From Paraburkholderia hayleyella (GTDB taxonomy: Bacteria > Pseudomonadota > Gammaproteobacteria > Burkholderiales > Burkholderiaceae), in assembly GCF_009455685.1 (NCBI RefSeq), contig NZ_QPES01000001.1, positions 1,674,001-1,738,000 of the forward strand: a stretch of DNA of 64,000 nt, read 5' to 3'. The notes beneath the pieces are model-generated. The model was given only the letters and a program-made list of their open reading frames with translations. It did no database searches and was not told the DNA's origin. The translations under genes and the position numbers were made by a program. Positions 8,882 to 18,477 of this stretch are shown piece by piece (position 1 is the stretch's first letter; each line of letters starts with the position of its first letter).

Positions 8882-9442
8882 ATGTCTGTGGCTGATATTA
8901 CAAAGGGCGCTGAGCAAAAAATGCAGCGCTCCATCGAAGCATTTAAAAACGATCTGTCGAAAATCCGCACAGGTCGCGCCCATACCGGTTTGCTCGATCA
9001 TATTCAGGTCGATTATTACGGCTCGCCGGTGCCTATTTCCCAAGTAGCGAACATGACGCTGATCGACGCCCGGACAATCGGCGTTCAGCCATGGGAAAAA
9101 AAGATGGTGACCGTGGTCGAAAAAGCGATTCGTGATTCCGATCTCGGGCTGAACCCGGCCACTCAAGGCGACATGATTCGCGTTCCGATGCCCGCCTTGA
9201 CTGAAGAGCGCCGTCGTGAACTGGCCAAAGTGGTCAGGAGCGAAGGCGAAACAGCGAAAGTCGCGGTGCGCGGCTTGAGGCGCGACGCCAATGAGCAACT
9301 GAAAAAACTCGTGAAAGACAAAGAGATCTCAGAAGATGACGAGCGTCGTGGCGGCGATGATGTGCAAAAACTGACGGATAAGTCTGTTGCCGAAATCGAC
9401 AAGCTGGTTCAGTCGAAAGAAGTCGAGATCATGACGGTGTGA
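8882..9442 (+). CDS. frr: Ribosome recycling factor
   Basis: Acts with EF-G to split post-termination ribosomes. The 186-residue product (MSVADITKGAEQKMQRSIEA) contains the family segments KIRTGRAHTGLLDHI and RVPMPALTEERRRELAK. The frame is open upstream to 8804, but GGAGG at 8870-8874 and the family N-terminus select ATG 8882. It sits 93 bases after pyrH. Confidence 0.98.
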   Translation: MSVADITKGAEQKMQRSIEAFKNDLSKIRTGRAHTGLLDHIQVDYYGSPVPISQVANMTLIDARTIGVQPWEKKMVTVVEKAIRDSDLGLNPATQGDMIRVPMPALTEERRRELAKVVRSEGETAKVAVRGLRRDANEQLKKLVKDKEISEDDERRGGDDVQKLTDKSVAEIDKLVQSKEVEIMTV

Positions 9443-9517
9443 CGCAATAGTCATGTTTTTCCGTGCCGGGCGCTTGCCGCTCCAATTCTTTTCCTTGCAG
9501 TCACTGTCTCAACGGCC

Positions 9518-10300
9518 ATGACCTATACCAGTTCAACCGTCCGCGTGCCTGATGTTGCGACAGTACCGCAGCATATCGCCATCATCATGGATGGCAATGG
9601 CCGTTGGGCGACGCAGCGCCGTTTGCCGCGAGTCGCCGGGCATGCGCGCGGCGTGGATGCTGTACGGACCACTGTTGAAGCGTGCGCGCGCGCAGGTGTC
9701 GAATATCTGACGCTTTTCGCTTTTAGTTCTGAAAACTGGCGGCGCCCGGACGATGAAGTGTCGTTTCTGATGCGTCTTTTCGTGACGGCGCTTGAGCGCG
9801 AGGTCGGCAAGCTGCATGCAAACGGGATTCGCCTGCGCGTCGTGGGCGATCTGGCGATGTTCGACAAGCGCATCCAGGACCTGATCGCGCGTGCGGAAGC
9901 CAAAACCGCGCGCAATACCCGTCTGACGCTGACAATTGCGGCCAACTATGGTGGCCGTTGGGACATCATGCAGGCGACGCGCAAACTGGTCGAGCAGTCC
10001 GTGTTTGCCGGGCAGGCCGCCGACATCAGCGAAGCAGCCTTTGCCCAGCATCTGGCGATGGCCTACGCGCCGGAGCCCGATCTTTTCATTCGCACGGGCG
10101 GCGAGCAGCGGATCAGCAATTTCCTCCTGTGGCAACTGGCTTATACCGAGTTTTATTTCACCGATATTTTCTGGCCAGATTTCGATGGCGCAGCGCTTGA
10201 GCAGGCACTGGCCTCCTATACCGGACGTGAGCGCCGTTTTGGCCGGACCAGCGCTCAACTTGAGCCGCAAGCGCAAAACGTCGATCCGCTTCCATGCTAA
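9518..10300 (+). CDS. uppS: Undecaprenyl diphosphate synthase (cis-prenyltransferase)
   Basis: Condenses isopentenyl diphosphate onto farnesyl diphosphate to make the C55 carrier lipid for peptidoglycan and lipopolysaccharide. The 260-residue product has HIAIIMDGNGRWA (catalytic Asp), RVAGHARGVDAVRTTVE, FAFSSENWRRP and the C-terminal RTGGEQRISNFLLWQLAY-type motif. It overlaps cdsA by seven bases, so the two are translationally linked. Confidence 0.98.
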   Translation: MTYTSSTVRVPDVATVPQHIAIIMDGNGRWATQRRLPRVAGHARGVDAVRTTVEACARAGVEYLTLFAFSSENWRRPDDEVSFLMRLFVTALEREVGKLHANGIRLRVVGDLAMFDKRIQDLIARAEAKTARNTRLTLTIAANYGGRWDIMQATRKLVEQSVFAGQAADISEAAFAQHLAMAYAPEPDLFIRTGGEQRISNFLLWQLAYTEFYFTDIFWPDFDGAALEQALASYTGRERRFGRTSAQLEPQAQNVDPLPC

Positions 10301-11115
10301 AAACCCGCGTCATCACGGCACTCGTCCTGCTGGCCGTATTTTTGCCGGTCACACTTTATGCACCCCTCGATGCCTTTGCCGCGCTGATCGGCCTGGTGGT
10401 CGTGCTGGCCGCGTGGGAATGGGCCCGTCTGCTGCAAACGGGTGCACGTGGCGCCGTGCTCTACGGCCTGGCTGCGGCTGTCGTGCTCGGCGTCAGCTGG
10501 CCGGCCGCATCCCTGACGCCTTCCGCGCAACCGCTTTTTCGGGCGGCGGGTATTTTTTGGCTGCTGGCCGCGCCTTTTGTCCTGTTGCGCAAGCCAGCGC
10601 TAGCGCAAGGGGCATGGCGTATCTTTTTGCTGCTGAGCGGACTGGTTTTGCTGAGCGCCTGCTGGCAGGCGCTGGTGGTCGCCCGCCGCTTAGGCGTGCC
10701 GTTCGTTTTGTCGCTGCTGTTATTGGTTTGGCTTGCCGATATTGGTGCTTATTTTGCGGGCAAGGCGCTGGGGCGGCACAAGCTGGCCCCGACGATCAGC
10801 CCGGGTAAAACATGGGAGGGCGCGGTTGGCGGCTGGCTCCTCGTCATGATCATGGCCGTCGTGGCGATCCTGACCCAGGCTTTCGAGCCCACGCTGTTTT
10901 CCGCATTGGCGCAAACGGGGCTGGTTCGTGCGCTGGTGATTGTCACCGTACTGGTGATATTCAGCGTGGTGGGCGATCTGTTCGAGTCGATCCTGAAGCG
11001 TCAGGCGGGGGTCAAGGATTCGAGCGGCTTGCTGCCCGGGCACGGCGGTGTACTGGACCGGATTGACGCGCTTTTGCCCGTACTGCCGCTGGCGCTGTTG
11101 CTGTTATCCAGCTAG
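10294..11115 (+). CDS. cdsA: Phosphatidate cytidylyltransferase
   Basis: Inner-membrane enzyme making CDP-diacylglycerol from phosphatidate and CTP, the branch point for phospholipids. The 273-residue product is highly hydrophobic with several membrane segments. It ends in the CDP-alcohol signature: SPGKTWEGAVGG, then VGDLFESILKRQAGVKDSS and LPGHGGVLDRIDALL. It starts inside the end of uppS and is followed eight bases later by dxr. Confidence 0.97.
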   Translation: MLKTRVITALVLLAVFLPVTLYAPLDAFAALIGLVVVLAAWEWARLLQTGARGAVLYGLAAAVVLGVSWPAASLTPSAQPLFRAAGIFWLLAAPFVLLRKPALAQGAWRIFLLLSGLVLLSACWQALVVARRLGVPFVLSLLLLVWLADIGAYFAGKALGRHKLAPTISPGKTWEGAVGGWLLVMIMAVVAILTQAFEPTLFSALAQTGLVRALVIVTVLVIFSVVGDLFESILKRQAGVKDSSGLLPGHGGVLDRIDALLPVLPLALLLLSS

Positions 11116-11123
11116 AGAAAAAC

Positions 11124-12335
11124 ATGCAAAAAAGTCTGACACTGCTGGGTTCAACCGGCTCGATAGGTGAGAGCACGCTCGATGTGGTCGCAAGGCATCC
11201 CGAGCGGTTTTCGATTTACGCGCTGACGGCGCATCGCAACGGCGACAAGCTGGTTGAACAATGCCTGCGTTTTGCGCCTGCGGTTGCGGTCGTCGGTGAT
11301 GCGGTAACGGCTGGACACGTTGCCGCGAAGCTGCGTGCCGCCGCTTGCAAAACCGAAGTCGTCTATGGGCCGCAAGCGCTGGTCGAGGTTTCGCAAAATG
11401 CGCAGTGCGACACCGTGGTGGCGGCGATTGTCGGCGCTGCGGGGTTGGCGCCGAGCCTGGCTGCCGCGCGTGCGGGCAAGCGCATTTTGCTGGCGAACAA
11501 GGAAGCGCTGGTGATGTCCGGCTCGATCTTCATGGACGCCGTGCGCGATCACCAGGCAATCCTGCTTCCCGTCGATTCCGAACACAACGCGATTTTCCAG
11601 TGCCTGCCGCGCGAGATCAAACTTCACGGCGGCGTTTCGAAAATTATTTTGACGGCGTCGGGCGGGCCGTTCCGCACTCGAGAGCCCGAGTCGCTGGTAG
11701 GCGTGACGCCCGAAGAAGCCTGCAAGCATCCCAACTGGGTGATGGGGCGGAAAATTTCCGTTGATTCCGCGACGATGATGAACAAGGGCCTCGAAGTGAT
11801 CGAGGCGCACTGGCTTTTTGACCTGCCTGGCGAGCGGATCGATGTGCTGATTCACCCGGAAAGCGTGATTCATTCGCTGGTGTCGTATTCCGATGGTTCA
11901 GTTCTCGCGCAGTTGGGCAACCCCGACATGCGCACGCCGATTGCGCATGCGCTGGCTTTTCCCGAGCGGGTCGATTCGGGCGTCACGCCACTGGATCTGG
12001 TGCAAATTGCCACGCTGTCGTTTGAAAAACCGGATTACAGACGCTTTCCGTGCCTCGCGCTGGCCATGCAGGCGCTCGCCGCAGGTGGACTGGCCAGTGC
12101 TGCGCTCAATGCGGCGAACGAAGTGGCGGTGGAGGCTTTCCTGTCGCGCGAGATCGGTTTTGCGGCCATAGCCCAGGTGGTGGAGGCGGTACTCGATGGC
12201 TTGCAGAACCGCGAAGCGTCGGGGCTGGATGACGTGATCGAAGCCGATGACGCGGCACGCCGGGCGGCAGCGCAAGCTATCCGCCATCTGCCTGCTGGCT
12301 TGCGCCATGCTGCTGGGCATGGTGTGAGGCCATGA
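11124..12335 (+). CDS. dxr: 1-deoxy-D-xylulose 5-phosphate reductoisomerase
   Basis: NADPH-dependent second step of the MEP isoprenoid pathway, which supplies the substrates used by UppS. The 403-residue product opens with the nucleotide-binding motif LTLLGSTGSIGESTLDVV. It has LLPVDSEHNAIFQCL and the metal/substrate segment SVDSATMMNKGLEVIEAHW. The genes on both sides (cdsA, rseP) fall within a few bases, indicating one operon. Confidence 0.98.
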   Translation: MQKSLTLLGSTGSIGESTLDVVARHPERFSIYALTAHRNGDKLVEQCLRFAPAVAVVGDAVTAGHVAAKLRAAACKTEVVYGPQALVEVSQNAQCDTVVAAIVGAAGLAPSLAAARAGKRILLANKEALVMSGSIFMDAVRDHQAILLPVDSEHNAIFQCLPREIKLHGGVSKIILTASGGPFRTREPESLVGVTPEEACKHPNWVMGRKISVDSATMMNKGLEVIEAHWLFDLPGERIDVLIHPESVIHSLVSYSDGSVLAQLGNPDMRTPIAHALAFPERVDSGVTPLDLVQIATLSFEKPDYRRFPCLALAMQALAAGGLASAALNAANEVAVEAFLSREIGFAAIAQVVEAVLDGLQNREASGLDDVIEADDAARRAAAQAIRHLPAGLRHAAGHGVRP

Positions 12336-12342
12336 GACGCGG

Positions 12343-13731
12343 ATGAGTTTCCTGACTGAAATACTGGCTTTTGTGGTGGCCATTGGCGTGCTGGTGGTGG
12401 TTCACGAGTATGGCCACTACAGCGTGGCCCGGTTGTGCGGCGTCAAGGTGCTACGGTTTTCAATTGGCTTTGGCAAGCCACTTGTGCAATGGGTCAGCCC
12501 GAAGACAGGCACGGTCTGGACGATTGCTGCCCTGCCGCTGGGCGGCTACGTGAAGATGCTCGACGAGCGGGAAACAGTCGAAGGGGAATCTATTCGCGCT
12601 GCCGATTTGCCGCATACCTTTAACCGGCAACCGGTTGCGCGCCGGATTGCTATCGTCGCCGCCGGGCCGGTCGCCAATTTTCTGCTGGCGATTGCGCTCT
12701 TTGCCGCGGTTTTTGCGAGTGGCGTGATGGAGCCCGCGGCGATTCTCGCTACGCCTGCGCCGAATACGCTGGCCGCGCGAGCGGGGTTCGAAGGCAACGA
12801 GACCATCGTGGCCTTGCGCCGCGCGCAGTCCAGTGAGGCACACCCGGTGCGCTCATGGTCGGACTTGCGCTGGCAGTTGCTGGGAGGCGCTTTTGATCAG
12901 CAGCATCTCGTGCTGAGCGCGCGTGATGGCGAGGGTACGTTCGATTTTCCGCTTGATCTGAGCCAGGTAAAGAATCAGGACGTCGATGACGATTTCATGT
13001 CGAAGCTGGGTTTTGAACCGGGTGGCGGGACGCTCTCTGTTGTCGGGGTGGCACCGGGTAGCGCGGCACAAAAGGCGGGTCTCGTGGCGGGTGACCGCGT
13101 GCAGGCCATTGACGGCAAGCCCGCTGATAATGCCACTGCGTTGATCGCGGTGATCAAGTCGCATGCAGGCCAGCCAGTGACCTTGCAGATTCAGCGGGGC
13201 ACGGGGGCGCAAGCCACATCGCTGCCCGTGGTGCTGGTGCCGCTGGCCCAGCGTGATGAGGCCAGTGGACAGACGGTCGGGCGCATTGGCGCTGAACTCG
13301 CTACCCGGGTGCCCTCGGTGAAGGTCCGGTATGGGCCGCTCGAAAGCCTGCGGCTGGGCGCCCAGCGTACCTGGGAGTTATCGGTTTATTCGCTGCGGAT
13401 GTTTGGCCGGATGATTATCGGCGAAGCTTCGCTGAAAAATCTTTCCGGGCCCGTGACGATTGCGGATTACGCGGGAAAAAGCGCGCGTCTTGGCTTATCG
13501 GCGTTCCTGTCGTTTCTCGCGTTGGTGAGTATTAGTCTGGGCGTGCTTAATCTCTTACCAATTCCGGTATTGGATGGGGGGCATCTGTTATATTATTTGG
13601 TTGAAGCTGTAACTGGTACGGCCATATCGGAGCGCTGGCAGCTTGTCCTTCAAAGGGCTGGGCTTGTTTGTATTGTCGCGCTGTCGGCAATTGCGCTTTT
13701 CAACGATCTGGCTCGTTTAATCCATTTTTAA
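12343..13731 (+). CDS. rseP: RIP zinc metalloprotease RseP
   Basis: Membrane-embedded site-2 protease that cuts anti-sigma factors during the envelope stress response. The 462-residue product has the zinc motif HEYGH near residue 22 in the first membrane helix. PDZ domains occupy the middle (VVGVAPGSAAQKAGLVAGDRV), and the second active-site motif NLLPIPVLDGGHL is near the C-terminus. It sits seven bases after dxr and just before bamA, linking stress sensing to outer-membrane assembly. Confidence 0.97.
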   Translation: MSFLTEILAFVVAIGVLVVVHEYGHYSVARLCGVKVLRFSIGFGKPLVQWVSPKTGTVWTIAALPLGGYVKMLDERETVEGESIRAADLPHTFNRQPVARRIAIVAAGPVANFLLAIALFAAVFASGVMEPAAILATPAPNTLAARAGFEGNETIVALRRAQSSEAHPVRSWSDLRWQLLGGAFDQQHLVLSARDGEGTFDFPLDLSQVKNQDVDDDFMSKLGFEPGGGTLSVVGVAPGSAAQKAGLVAGDRVQAIDGKPADNATALIAVIKSHAGQPVTLQIQRGTGAQATSLPVVLVPLAQRDEASGQTVGRIGAELATRVPSVKVRYGPLESLRLGAQRTWELSVYSLRMFGRMIIGEASLKNLSGPVTIADYAGKSARLGLSAFLSFLALVSISLGVLNLLPIPVLDGGHLLYYLVEAVTGTAISERWQLVLQRAGLVCIVALSAIALFNDLARLIHF

Positions 13732-13801
13732 TGCGTCTGGCAACAACGCCTTTTATAGCGTTTGCCTGATTTGATGCAGCTATACACACTGGGGATGCAC
13801 G

Positions 13802-16117
13802 TTGTTTAGACCTCATCGCATTGTTCCTAAAACGGTTATCGCTACAGCAATCGCCGTCTATGGCCTGGCAGCGCACGCAACGGCGCCCTTTGTGGTGCAA
13901 GACATCCGGATCGAAGGTTTGCAACGTATCGAGCCCGGTACCGTCTTTGCTTATCTGCCGCTCAGGCAAGGGGATACCTTCACTGACGAGCGGGCATCCG
14001 AGGTCATTCGCGCGCTCTATGCCACGGGTTTTTTCAACGACGTGCGGATTGCGACGGAAGGCAATGTCGTCGTCGTCCAGGTGTTGGAGCGTCCGGCAAT
14101 CGGCACGATCGACTTTTCGGGCATCAGGGAGTTCGACAAGGACAATCTGATCAAGGCGTTGCGTGCGGTTGGGCTGTCGCAAGGCCGCTATTACGACAAG
14201 GCGCTGGTTGACAAGGCGGAACAGGAGCTCAAGCGTCAGTATCTGACTAAAGGCTTCTATGCTGCCGAAGTGACCACCACGGTCACGCCGATCGACCGCA
14301 ATCGTGTGTCGGTGCTGTTCGCGGTGATCGAAGGCCCGAACGCGAAGATTCGCCAGATCAACTTCATCGGCAACAAGGCGTTCAGCACGAGCGCGTTGCG
14401 CGACGAAATGCAGCTTTCCACGCCGAACTGGTTCTCCTGGTACACGAAGAACGATTTATACGCAAAAGAAAAGCTCGCGGGCGACCTCGAAAATATCCGT
14501 TCGTATTATCTGAACCGCGGCTATCTCGAATTCAATATCGAGTCGACCCAGGTGTCGATCACCCCTGACAAGAAAGACATGTATCTGACGGTGACGCTGC
14601 ATGAAGGCGAGCCGTACAAGATTTCGGGTATTCGTTTGTCGGGCAATCTGCTCGATCGTGAGGACGAGCTGAACAAGCTCGTCAAGATCAAGCCGGGCGA
14701 CCGTTTCTCCGCCGAAAAGCTGCAGGCCACCACCAAGGCGATCGTCGACAAGCTCGGCGAGTACGGTTATGCCTTCGCCACCGTGAACGCGCTGCCGCAA
14801 ATCAACCAGGACAACCAGACCGTCGATCTGACGCTTCAGGTCGATCCAAGCCGCCGCGTGTATGTGCGCCGGATCAACGTGGTGGGCAATACGCGCACAC
14901 GGGACGAAGTGGTGCGCCGCGAAATGCGCCAGCTCGAAAGCTCGTGGTTCGATTCAAACCGGCTTTCGTTATCCAAAGACCGGATCAACCGTCTTGGCTA
15001 TTTCACCGATGTCAACGTGAACACCATCCCGGTCGAGGGCACGCCGGATCAGGTGGACGTGGATGTCAAGGTGGCCGAGAAGCCGACTGGCGCGATCACG
15101 CTGGGCGCGGGCTTCTCCTCGACTGACAAGGTTGTGCTGTCCGCCGGGGTGTCGCAGGACAACGTGTTCGGCTCAGGCACGAGCCTTGCTGTTAACATCA
15201 ATACAGCGAAGACATACCGCACGCTGACCGTAACCCAGGTCGATCCGTACTTCACGGTGGATGGGATCAAGCGCATTACCGACCTGTATTACCGCACGTA
15301 TCAGCCGCTTTATTATTCGACCAATTCGAGCTTCAAGATCGTGACGATGGGCGGCGATCTGAAGTTCGGCATTCCATTTTCTGAAGTCGATACGGTGTAT
15401 TTCGGCGCGGGGCTGGAGCAAAACAAGCTGGACGTTGACAGCAATACGCCCCAGGCTTACCAGAATTACGTCCAGAACTTCGGTCGTGTTTCGAACAACG
15501 CACCACTCACGATCGGCTGGTCGCGCGATGCGCGGGATAGCGCACTGGTGCCAAGCCGCGGTTACTTTACCCAGGCTAACGCCGAGTACGGCACGCCCAT
15601 TGGCGGCACACAGTATTACAAGGCCGACGTTCAGGCGCAGTACTACTACTCCTTTTCGCGTGGTTTCGTGCTGGGCTTCAACCTCCAGGGGGGGTATGGT
15701 CAGGGCATTGGCAACAAACCCTACCCGATTTTCAAGAACTACTATGCGGGCGGTATTGGTTCGGTCCGCGGCTACGAGCCAAGCTCGCTTGGGCCACGCG
15801 ATCTGAAAACGGGCGACCCGATTGGCGGCTCGAAGATGGTCGTCGGCAATATCGAGCTGACCTTCCCGCTGCCCGGTACCGGCTATGACCGGACATTGCG
15901 GGTTTTCACCTTCCTTGATGCGGGTAACGTCTGGGGCGATTCGGCGCAAGGCGGCAATACAACGATCGGGGCGAATGGCCTGCGTTATGGCTATGGAGTC
16001 GGTCTGGCGTGGATTTCGCCAATCGGTCCACTTAAGCTGAGCCTCGGTTTCCCGCTGACGAAGCATACCGGCGACCAATATCAAAAATTCCAGTTCCAGA
16101 TTGGGACCGCATTCTGA
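13802..16117 (+). CDS. bamA: Outer membrane protein assembly factor BamA
   Basis: Central subunit of the BAM complex that inserts beta-barrel proteins into the outer membrane. The 771-residue product has a signal peptide ending near AHATA and five POTRA repeats (first: FVVQDIRIEGLQRIEPGTVF). The C-terminal beta-barrel contains the conserved loop motif VRGY and ends in an aromatic residue (QIGTAF). The start is read as TTG 13802: no in-frame ATG gives the signal peptide, the nearby ATG 13795 runs into a stop after four codons, and GGGGA lies six bases before the TTG. Confidence 0.97.
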   Translation: MFRPHRIVPKTVIATAIAVYGLAAHATAPFVVQDIRIEGLQRIEPGTVFAYLPLRQGDTFTDERASEVIRALYATGFFNDVRIATEGNVVVVQVLERPAIGTIDFSGIREFDKDNLIKALRAVGLSQGRYYDKALVDKAEQELKRQYLTKGFYAAEVTTTVTPIDRNRVSVLFAVIEGPNAKIRQINFIGNKAFSTSALRDEMQLSTPNWFSWYTKNDLYAKEKLAGDLENIRSYYLNRGYLEFNIESTQVSITPDKKDMYLTVTLHEGEPYKISGIRLSGNLLDREDELNKLVKIKPGDRFSAEKLQATTKAIVDKLGEYGYAFATVNALPQINQDNQTVDLTLQVDPSRRVYVRRINVVGNTRTRDEVVRREMRQLESSWFDSNRLSLSKDRINRLGYFTDVNVNTIPVEGTPDQVDVDVKVAEKPTGAITLGAGFSSTDKVVLSAGVSQDNVFGSGTSLAVNINTAKTYRTLTVTQVDPYFTVDGIKRITDLYYRTYQPLYYSTNSSFKIVTMGGDLKFGIPFSEVDTVYFGAGLEQNKLDVDSNTPQAYQNYVQNFGRVSNNAPLTIGWSRDARDSALVPSRGYFTQANAEYGTPIGGTQYYKADVQAQYYYSFSRGFVLGFNLQGGYGQGIGNKPYPIFKNYYAGGIGSVRGYEPSSLGPRDLKTGDPIGGSKMVVGNIELTFPLPGTGYDRTLRVFTFLDAGNVWGDSAQGGNTTIGANGLRYGYGVGLAWISPIGPLKLSLGFPLTKHTGDQYQKFQFQIGTAF

Positions 16118-16164
16118 TGGGCTAGTGGCTAGCCCTGACCCTATACAGCATCGAGAGGATCACC

Positions 16165-16698
16165 TTGATCACTGGTATGTTTTCGAATCGTTTCACGGGT
16201 GCCCTGACATTGGCCCTGGCATTGACCCTGACTCTGGTGACAGACGCAGTGCAGGCCCAGGAAGCTAAAATTGCAGCGGTCAATTCAGACCGGATTCTGC
16301 GTGAATCTTCAGCGGCTAAAGTGGCCCAGACCAAACTTGAAGCCGAGTTTGCCCGGCGCGACAAGAACTTGCAGGAGATGGCGCAAAAGCTGAAGTCGAC
16401 GTCTGATTCGCTCGACAAAAACGGGGCGTCGATGTCTGCCGCTGACCGTGCGCAAAAACAGCGCGACCTGTCGCAACTGGATACCGATTTCCAGCGTAAA
16501 CAGCGCGAATTTCGTGAAGACCTGAACCAGCGCCGCAACGAGGAGCTGGCTGCGGTGCTGGATCGGGCGAACAAGGTGATTAAACAGATTGCCGAGCAGC
16601 AACATTACGATCTGATCGTGCAGGAGGCGGTGTATGTCAGCCCTCGTATTGACATCACCGATCAGGTTCTGAAGGCACTTGCGGCCGCGCCCAACTAA
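16165..16698 (+). CDS. skp: Periplasmic chaperone Skp/OmpH
   Basis: Periplasmic holdase that carries unfolded outer-membrane proteins to BAM. The 177-residue product has a signal peptide cleaved near AVQAQ. Its mainly helical coiled-coil body (KLEAEFARRDKNLQEMAQKL) forms the tentacles, and the C-terminus YDLIVQEAVYVSPRIDIT is typical. GAGAGGA at 16153-16159 lies five bases before TTG 16165 and 17 before ATG 16177, so the TTG is preferred. It sits between bamA and lpxD as in other proteobacteria. Confidence 0.94.
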   Translation: MITGMFSNRFTGALTLALALTLTLVTDAVQAQEAKIAAVNSDRILRESSAAKVAQTKLEAEFARRDKNLQEMAQKLKSTSDSLDKNGASMSAADRAQKQRDLSQLDTDFQRKQREFREDLNQRRNEELAAVLDRANKVIKQIAEQQHYDLIVQEAVYVSPRIDITDQVLKALAAAPN

Positions 16699-16726
16699 AT
16701 AAATCAACAGCGGGAGTTTTATCTAC

Positions 16727-17806
16727 ATGGCATTGACGCTTGAGGAAATTGTGCGGCGTTTCGGCGGTGAAATTACCGGGGAGCGTTCCCAACCGATTCG
16801 CGGCCTGGCGCCACTCGATCGGGCCGGCCCTGAGCAACTGGCGTTTCTTGCCAATCCCAAATATTTGTCGCAGGTCGAAACGACCCAGGCCGGGGCCGTG
16901 CTGATCAATGCCGCCGATCTGGCGCGCCTGCCATCCAGTGTGTCGCGCACTTTCATTGTCACGCCCAACCCTTACGCGTATTTCGCACGGGTTGCACAGG
17001 CATTTCTCGATCTCGCGGCACCTCCGATGGTGCCGGGCATTCATCCCCGTGCAACGGTCGATCCTTCGGCGCAAATCGCATCCAGCGCGTTGCTTGGCCC
17101 CAATGTGACGGTGGAAGCCGGCGCGGTGATCGGCGAACAGGTCCGGCTCGACGCCAATGTGTTTATTGGCCGGGGCACCCATATCGGTGCGGGCTCGCAT
17201 CTTTATCCCAACGTGACCGTGTACCACGGCTGCAAGGTGGGCGAGCGCGCGATCATTCATGCGGGTGCGGTCATTGGTTCCGATGGTTTTGGCTTTGCAC
17301 CAGATTTCACCGGCGAGGGTGACGCGCGCACGGGAAGCTGGGTCAAGATTCCGCAGGTCGGCGGTGTCGTGCTGGGGCCGGATGTGGAAATTGGCGCTAA
17401 CACGACGATCGATCGCGGTGCGATGGCGGATACCGTGATTGAAACCTGCGTGAAAATCGACAACCAGGTGCAAATTGGACATAACTGCCGGATTGGCGCC
17501 TACACCGTGATCGCCGGTTGCGCGGGCATTGCGGGCAGTACCACGATCGGGCGGCATTGCATGATCGGTGGGGCCGTGGGTATCGCCGGGCACGTCACGC
17601 TGGCTGATCATGTCATTGTCACGGCCAAATCCGGGGTTTCGAAGTCGTTGCCGAAGCCGGGTGTCTACACCAGCGCTTTTCCGGCGATCAACAACGCCGA
17701 CTGGAACAAAAACGCGGCGTTAATGCGTAATCTGGACAAACTGCGCGAGCGCATCAAGGCGCTTGAAGCGGCTGTTCACGAAACTTCGGTGGCCCATGAA
17801 AATTGA
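16727..17806 (+). CDS. lpxD: UDP-3-O-(3-hydroxyacyl)glucosamine N-acyltransferase
   Basis: Third step of lipid A synthesis, adding a hydroxyacyl chain from acyl-ACP. The 359-residue product has an N-terminal uridine-binding domain (RFGGEITGERSQPIRGLAPL) and a left-handed beta-helix of hexapeptide repeats. The active-site region is GSDGFGFAPD with downstream QIGHNCRIGAYT. It lies 28 bases after skp in the lpx block. Confidence 0.97.
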   Translation: MALTLEEIVRRFGGEITGERSQPIRGLAPLDRAGPEQLAFLANPKYLSQVETTQAGAVLINAADLARLPSSVSRTFIVTPNPYAYFARVAQAFLDLAAPPMVPGIHPRATVDPSAQIASSALLGPNVTVEAGAVIGEQVRLDANVFIGRGTHIGAGSHLYPNVTVYHGCKVGERAIIHAGAVIGSDGFGFAPDFTGEGDARTGSWVKIPQVGGVVLGPDVEIGANTTIDRGAMADTVIETCVKIDNQVQIGHNCRIGAYTVIAGCAGIAGSTTIGRHCMIGGAVGIAGHVTLADHVIVTAKSGVSKSLPKPGVYTSAFPAINNADWNKNAALMRNLDKLRERIKALEAAVHETSVAHEN

Positions 17807-17959
17807 CGTGGCCTCTCAACACATAGCATCGCTTTAGCAGCCCATTCGCATACTGATAGCGCGTACATGCCATGCGCCATGTGCGCCACAAGCCTTTCAA
17901 TCTGTCTGCGTTAGTATCCGCAGCCATCTTCACGTTATCCCTGCGTGAGCAGAAATACC

Positions 17960-18421
17960 ATGAGCACTGAAAAAATCAATCTGAATATCCATAAGATTCT
18001 GACGCTGCTGCCGCATCGCTATCCGATTTTGCTGGTGGATCGTGTTCTGGAACTCGAACCGCACAAGAGTATCAAGGCGCTGAAAAACGTCACGGTCAAT
18101 GAACCGTATTTCATGGGACATTTTCCGACGCGCCCCGTCATGCCTGGGGTGCTGATTCTTGAAGCGCTGGCGCAAACCGCCGCACTTTTGACGTTCTCGG
18201 AAGAGCCCCACGAACGGGACAATACGCTGTACCTGTTCGTCGGCATCGATAACGCCCGCTTCAAGCGCATTGTCGAGCCCGGCGACCAGTTGATGCTGCA
18301 CGCAACCTTCGAGCGTCACATGCGCGGTATCTGGAAGTTCAAGGCGCGCGCGGAGGTCGATGGCGTGGTGGCGGCAGAAGCGGATCTGATGTGCGCTACC
18401 CGTTCGGCTGATAGCGAGTAA
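17960..18421 (+). CDS. fabZ: 3-hydroxyacyl-[acyl-carrier-protein] dehydratase FabZ
   Basis: Dehydrates 3-hydroxyacyl-ACP in fatty acid elongation, competing with lipid A synthesis for the same substrate. The 153-residue hot-dog protein has LPHRYPILLVDRV, FMGHFPTRPVMPGVLILEALAQ (catalytic His, then Glu) and a C-terminal FKARAEVDG. An in-frame GTG at 17945 would add five residues; ATG 17960 (MSTEKINLNIHKI) matches the family. It is placed between lpxD and lpxA as usual. Confidence 0.97.
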   Translation: MSTEKINLNIHKILTLLPHRYPILLVDRVLELEPHKSIKALKNVTVNEPYFMGHFPTRPVMPGVLILEALAQTAALLTFSEEPHERDNTLYLFVGIDNARFKRIVEPGDQLMLHATFERHMRGIWKFKARAEVDGVVAAEADLMCATRSADSE

Positions 18422-18477
18422 GGTCATGCCTGAGGCACAATCGGGCACACGTTAAACAGAGTCAGAAGTGAGGGCGC